From NCBI GenBank assembly GCA_963556255.1, contig OY744612.1:17319900-17383899 (forward strand): a stretch of 64,000 nt of DNA. Reading direction: 5' to 3'. The translations under genes and the position numbers were made by a program. Source of the DNA: Allolobophora icterica. Lineage: Eukaryota; Annelida; Clitellata; Crassiclitellata; Lumbricidae. The notes beneath the pieces were generated by a model. It had not been told where the DNA came from. It searched no databases and saw only the letters and a list, made by a program, of their open reading frames with translations. Positions within the stretch are counted from its first letter, which is position 1, and each line of letters begins with the position of its first letter. Below, one piece after another: positions 60,005 through 64,000 of the stretch.

Positions 60005-62284
60005 TCTCTACCCAAACTCTAACCCATACCGTAACCCGAACCCTAAACCAAACCCTAACTCAAACCCTAACCCAAACCCCAACACTAACCAAACCCTAAC
60101 CTTAAATCAAACCCTAATCCAAACTCTAACTTAAACCCTAACTTAAACCCTAACCCAAACCCTAATCCAAACTCTACCCTAACCACACCCTAACCCTAAA
60201 TCAAACCCTAATCCAAACCCTAACTTAAACCCTAACCCTAACCCTAATTCAAACCCTAACCCTAACTCAAACCCTAACCCTAACTTAAACCTATATCAAA
60301 CCCTTACCAAAACCCTAACCCTAATCCAAGCCCTAACTCAAACCCTAACCCAAATCCTAACCAAAACCCTAGCCATAACTCAAGCCCTAACCCAAACCCA
60401 AACCCTAACCCAAACCCTAACCATAACTCAAATCAAAACTCAAACCCTAACCCTAACCCAAACCCTAACCAAAACCCTAACCCTAACTCAAACCCTAACT
60501 CAAACCCCAACCCTAACCCAAACCCTAAGTCAAAGCCTAACCCTAACTCAAATCCTAACCCAAACCCTAGCTCAAACCCTAACCCTAACTCAAACCCGAA
60601 CTATAACCCTAACCCAAACCCTAACCCAAACCCTAACCTTAACCCTAACAGTAACCCTAACCCTAACTCAAACCCTAACCCAAACCCTAACCAAACCGTA
60701 ACCCTAAATCAAACGCTAATCCAAACCCTAACTTAAACCCTAACCAAAATCCTAACCCAAACCCTAACCCTAACGCAAGCCCTAACCCTAACTCAAACCC
60801 CAACCCTAACTCAAACCCTAACCCTAGCCCAAACCCTAGCTCAAACCCCAACACTAACCCAAACCCTAGCCCTAACCCAAATCCTAACCAAAACCCTAGC
60901 CCTAACTCAAACCCTAGCTCAAACCCTAACCCTAGCCCAAACCCTAGCTCAAACCCCAACACTAACCCAAACCCTAACTTAAACCATAACACTAACTCAA
61001 ACCCTAACCCTAACCAAAACCCTAACCAAAACCCTAACCCTAACTCAAACCCTAACACTAGCCGAAACCCTAGCTCAAACTCCAACACTAACCCAAACCA
61101 TAACCCTAACCCTAACTTAAACCATAACACTAACTCAAACCCTAACCCTAACCCAAACCCTAACCAAAACCCTAACCCTAACTTAAACCCTATCTCAAAC
61201 CCTAACCCTAACCAAAAAACCCTAACCATAATCCAAACCCTGACTCAAGTAATAACCCTAACCCAATTCCTAACCAAAACCCTAGCCTTAACTCAAATCC
61301 TAACTCAAACCCTAACCCTAACCCAAACTCTTGCTCAAACCCTAACCCAAACCCTAACTCAAACCCTAACCCTAACTCAAACCCTAACCCTAACTCAAAC
61401 CCTAATTCTAACCCTAAACCAAACCCTAACCAAAACCCTAACCCTAACTCAAACCATAACTCAAATCCTAACTCAAACCCTAACCCTAACCCAAACCCTA
61501 ACTCAAACCCTAATTCAAACCATAACCCTAACTCAAACCCTATCCGTATCTCAAACTCTAACCCAAACCCTTACCCAAACTTTAACTCTAACCGTAACCC
61601 TAACCCAAACCCTAACCCTCACTCAAACCCTAACCCTAACTCAAACCCTAACCCAAACCCTAACCCTAACCAAACCGTAACCCTAAATCAAACCCTAATC
61701 CAAACCGTAACTTAAACTTTAATTTAAACCCTAACCCAAACCCTAACCCAAACCTTAACCCTAACTCAAACCCTAATCCTAGCTCAAACCCTAACCCTAA
61801 CTTAAACCCTATCTCAAACCCTAACCCTAACCAAAACCCTAACCCTAACTCAAACCCTAACCCTAACTCAAAGCCTAACCCTAACTCAAACCCTAACCCT
61901 AACTCAAACCCTAACCCTAACTCAAAACCTAACCCTAACCCAGACCCTAACCAAAACCCTAACCCTAACTCAAACCCTAACCCTAATCCAAACCCTAACT
62001 CACACCCTCACCCTAACTCAAACCCTAACCCTAACCCAAACCCTAACTCAAACCCCAACCCTTAACCAAACTCTAACCCAAACCCTAACCCAAACCCTAA
62101 CCCTAACCAAACACTAACCCTAAATCAAACCCTAATCTAAGCCCTAACTTAAACCCTAACCCAAGCCCTAACTCCAAACCCTAACCCTAACCAAACCCTA
62201 ACCTAAATCAAACCCTAACCCTAACTTACACCCTATCTCAAACCCTAAACCTAACCAAAACCCTAACCATTGTCCAAACCCTAA
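60005..62284. repeat. Telomere-like array, block 1
   Basis: CCCTAA hexamers are mixed with CTCAAA, CCCAAA and TTTAAA-type hexamers (AACCCTAACCCTAACTCAAA). The minus strand is the G-rich strand. Long Gly/Leu/Phe or Asn/Pro open frames are artefacts. It was degenerate at every scale I could read. Confidence 0.97.
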
Positions 62285-62715
62285 CTCATTGAGTGTTGTA
62301 GGCACTAACATACTTAGGTTCTGGAGATGTAAAGGCAATCGCCCTCCGCCGGGCTGTTTCCATAACTTCTTTGTAGCCTGAACTCTGATTTCCCGGTACG
62401 ATGCTACCATCTGTGGTCCATGGGCCTGGTGATACAGACGGTCACGGTTTGCACATTCCAGCCGCATGCTGGAGTCGAAGCTACCCTATAACCAGATCTC
62501 TTTGAGACCTATCTAACCCTGGTTCCAAGGTAGTCCATAGACCTCTTCGTATGCCACTAGCACTTCGGTAGAGCCTACTAACATCATATATTATGCAGAC
62601 AGAGCAAAAACACCATATCTTCCATATTCTCTTCTCAATTCCATCGGATGCCTCATGAGCCAGTGCATCACATGTCGTATGGCATGTAACATGTTTTATC
62701 GCATGTCTTTAGTAA
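62285..62715. other. Non-telomeric spacer inside the array
   Basis: About 430 bases of unique sequence. The minus strand has a frame (MRLECANRDRLYHQAHGPQM, then KLWKQPGGGRLPLHLQNL) that opens near 62467 and runs into the repeat. I do not recognise it. Possibly a transposon fragment. Confidence 0.5.
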
Positions 62716-63355
62716 CCCTAACCAAACCGTAACCCTAAATCAAACCCTAATCCAAACCCTAACTTGAACTTTAACTTAAACCCTAACCCAAACCCTAACC
62801 CAAACCTTAACCCTAAATCAAACCCTAACCCTAGCTCAAACCCCAACCCTAACCCAGACCCAAACCCTAACCCTAACTCAATCCCTAACTCAAAACCTAA
62901 CCCTAACCCAAACCCTAACCAAAACCCTAACCCTAACTCAAACCCTAACTCAAACCCTAACCCTAATCCAAACCCTAACTCAAACCCTAACCCTAACTCA
63001 AATCCTAACCCTAACCCAAACCCTAACTCAAACCCCAACCCTAACCCAAACCCTAACTCAAACCCTAACCCTAGCCCAAACCCTAACCCTAACCCAAACC
63101 CTAACCAAAACCCTAACCCTAACTCAAACCCTAACACTAACTCAAACACTAACCCAAACCCTAACCCTAACCCAAACCCTAGGCCAAACCCTAACTCAAA
63201 CCCTAACCCAAACCCTAACCAAAACCCTAACCTTTACTCAAACCCTAACTCAAACCCTAACCCTAACCCAAACCCTAACTCAAATCCTAACCCTAACCCG
63301 AATCCTAACTCAAACCCTAATCCTAACTCAAACACTAACCATAGCCTAACCTAAC
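62716..63355. repeat. Telomere-like array, block 2
   Basis: Same hexamer mix and orientation as block 1. It begins with AACCAAACCGTAACCCTAAA, a phrase also found in block 1 (60690, 61668), so the blocks share local duplications. Confidence 0.96.
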
Positions 63356-63420
63356 CCTACTCACTGTAGCTAGAACGGCTTGGAAGATTGGTCAAGATGG
63401 AATTCAATACATATATACAT

Positions 63421-63943
63421 TACAGCTGTCTTAATTAGTAGCTGTCCTGTGAATTTCAACCCCTCTCTCCCCATGCAGTCTTGTAGGATGATATATTGCG
63501 TGTGTCACATTAAAACGCTCCTCTAGTTTGAAGTAACCATCGAGAAATCCTATTTTTCATAGGATTTCTCGATGGTTACTTCAAACTAGAGGAGGGTTTT
63601 GCTAACAACTGTTGTAGCTTTCAGAACCCAAGAGTTTAAGATTTCCAGTATTCGTGATTCTCTTTACACCCTGGCAGTCGCTTAACTTGCTGACCCATCC
63701 CTGAGGTCAGGGTTCCATTAGGTCTACTGTGTTATTTCTACTGAGTGCATCGGCATAAGCTTTGGCGCTGCAAGACAGAGGCGCTCATCTTTTATCTAAT
63801 CACTATTAAAATATAGGCGCCAATGATTTTTTTATTGTATTAATGACCAAAACGTTGTGTGAGCATGCGCCTGCCTCAGAGCCACAGAGCCAAAACTTGT
63901 GTGAGCATAGGCGCCTTTTTCGCCATAGGTTCCCGGGCCCCTG
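63421..63943. repeat. Right terminal region of the second element
   Basis: Homologous to 54986-55485. It differs by an 89-bp inverted-repeat structure at 63512-63600. Confidence 0.88.
63512..63600. repeat. 42-bp-arm hairpin
   Basis: Arms 63512-63553 and 63559-63600 are complementary with one mismatch, with loop TTTTC. The left arm aligns with copy 1 (about 55098-55145), but the right arm has no counterpart there. This fits a templated inverted duplication in copy 2. Confidence 0.92.
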
Positions 63944-64000
63944 ATCTTATGTTGAATGAATTGGTGGGTAAATGAGTTGATGGGGGTTTAGTGTATGGGT

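Larger units (their letters stand above)
59301..63943. mobile_element. Second member of the giant-element family (4.6 kb) with telomere-like load
   Basis: Left end CAGAGGCTCGGGAAGTG (59301) and right end TTCCCGGGCCCCTG (to 63943) match those at 34458 and 55485. Flanks ATCTAATG (59293-59300) and ATCTTATG (63944-63951) are an 8-bp duplication with one mismatch. No gene is seen. The interior is a TA-rich stretch and then a degenerate telomere-like array. Confidence 0.75.

Noticed and set aside
62198..62467. Minus-strand protein of the array spacer
   Set aside because: No recognised domain, and half of the frame is telomere-like repeat.
62764..63354. 196-codon Asn/Pro open frame and its 143- and 180-codon Gly/Leu/Phe minus-strand counterparts
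   Set aside because: They are translations of degenerate telomere-like hexamers with no start context or domain.
60005..63355. A true chromosome end
   Set aside because: The array is degenerate, internal, flanked by element ends, and its G-rich strand points towards the gene-bearing side.

Overview
This is an AT-rich metazoan nuclear window, most likely from a marine invertebrate. The evidence is short GT-AG introns, one CHD1/CHD2-type remodeller, a dense load of hAT, Harbinger, LINE and tRNA-SINE copies, and TTAGGG-type telomere-like repeats. The species cannot be named from sequence alone. No bacterial genes, CRISPR arrays or rRNA genes are seen.

Region 1 (about 1-28.8 kb, + strand) is nearly all of a CHD1 chromatin-remodeller gene. 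I could join 36 coding exons, including a 26-nt microexon, into one open frame of 1,833 visible residues. They run from the acidic N-terminal tail through two chromodomains, the SNF2 ATPase, SANT-SLIDE and the CHD1 C-terminal domain to the stop at 28388; the first exon or exons lie left of the window. Its introns hold LINE 3' ends, several hAT MITEs with 8-bp target-site duplications (TSDs), and a three-level nest: a tRNA-SINE split by a hAT element, which is itself hit by two further elements.

Region 2 (28.8-34.4 kb) is intergenic. It holds LINE debris, a satellite of about 25 bp built on a 'TTTATATAGCGCC' core, and a Harbinger-like MITE.

Region 3 (34.46-55.49 kb) is the most remarkable part. 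A perfect 8-bp duplication (GGGCCTAC) and matching CAG(A/G)GGCCCGGGAA termini bracket 21 kb. Inside it a second pair of inverted ends, carrying clustered TTGGGTCT motifs and bordered by (TA)n, brackets about 17.9 kb. This inner segment holds an intact spliced minus-strand gene for a protein with zinc fingers, a Crypton-like tyrosine recombinase domain (R, R, H and Y retained) and a C-terminal Myb-like domain. Its introns carry LINEs, hATs and MITEs, while its exons are open. A 64-bp satellite starts just past its stop codon.

Region 4 (55.5-59.3 kb) is a separate 3.4-kb element. Its inverted arms are tandem repeats of about 150-170 bp, and they flank a broken gene resembling a FEN1/XPG-type nuclease.

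Region 5 (59.30-63.94 kb) is a second copy of the outer element family of region 3, with the same ends and a near-perfect 8-bp TSD. Its interior is a degenerate telomere-like (CCCTAA / CTCAAA) array instead of a gene. The window thus shows one transposon family with two very different loads.
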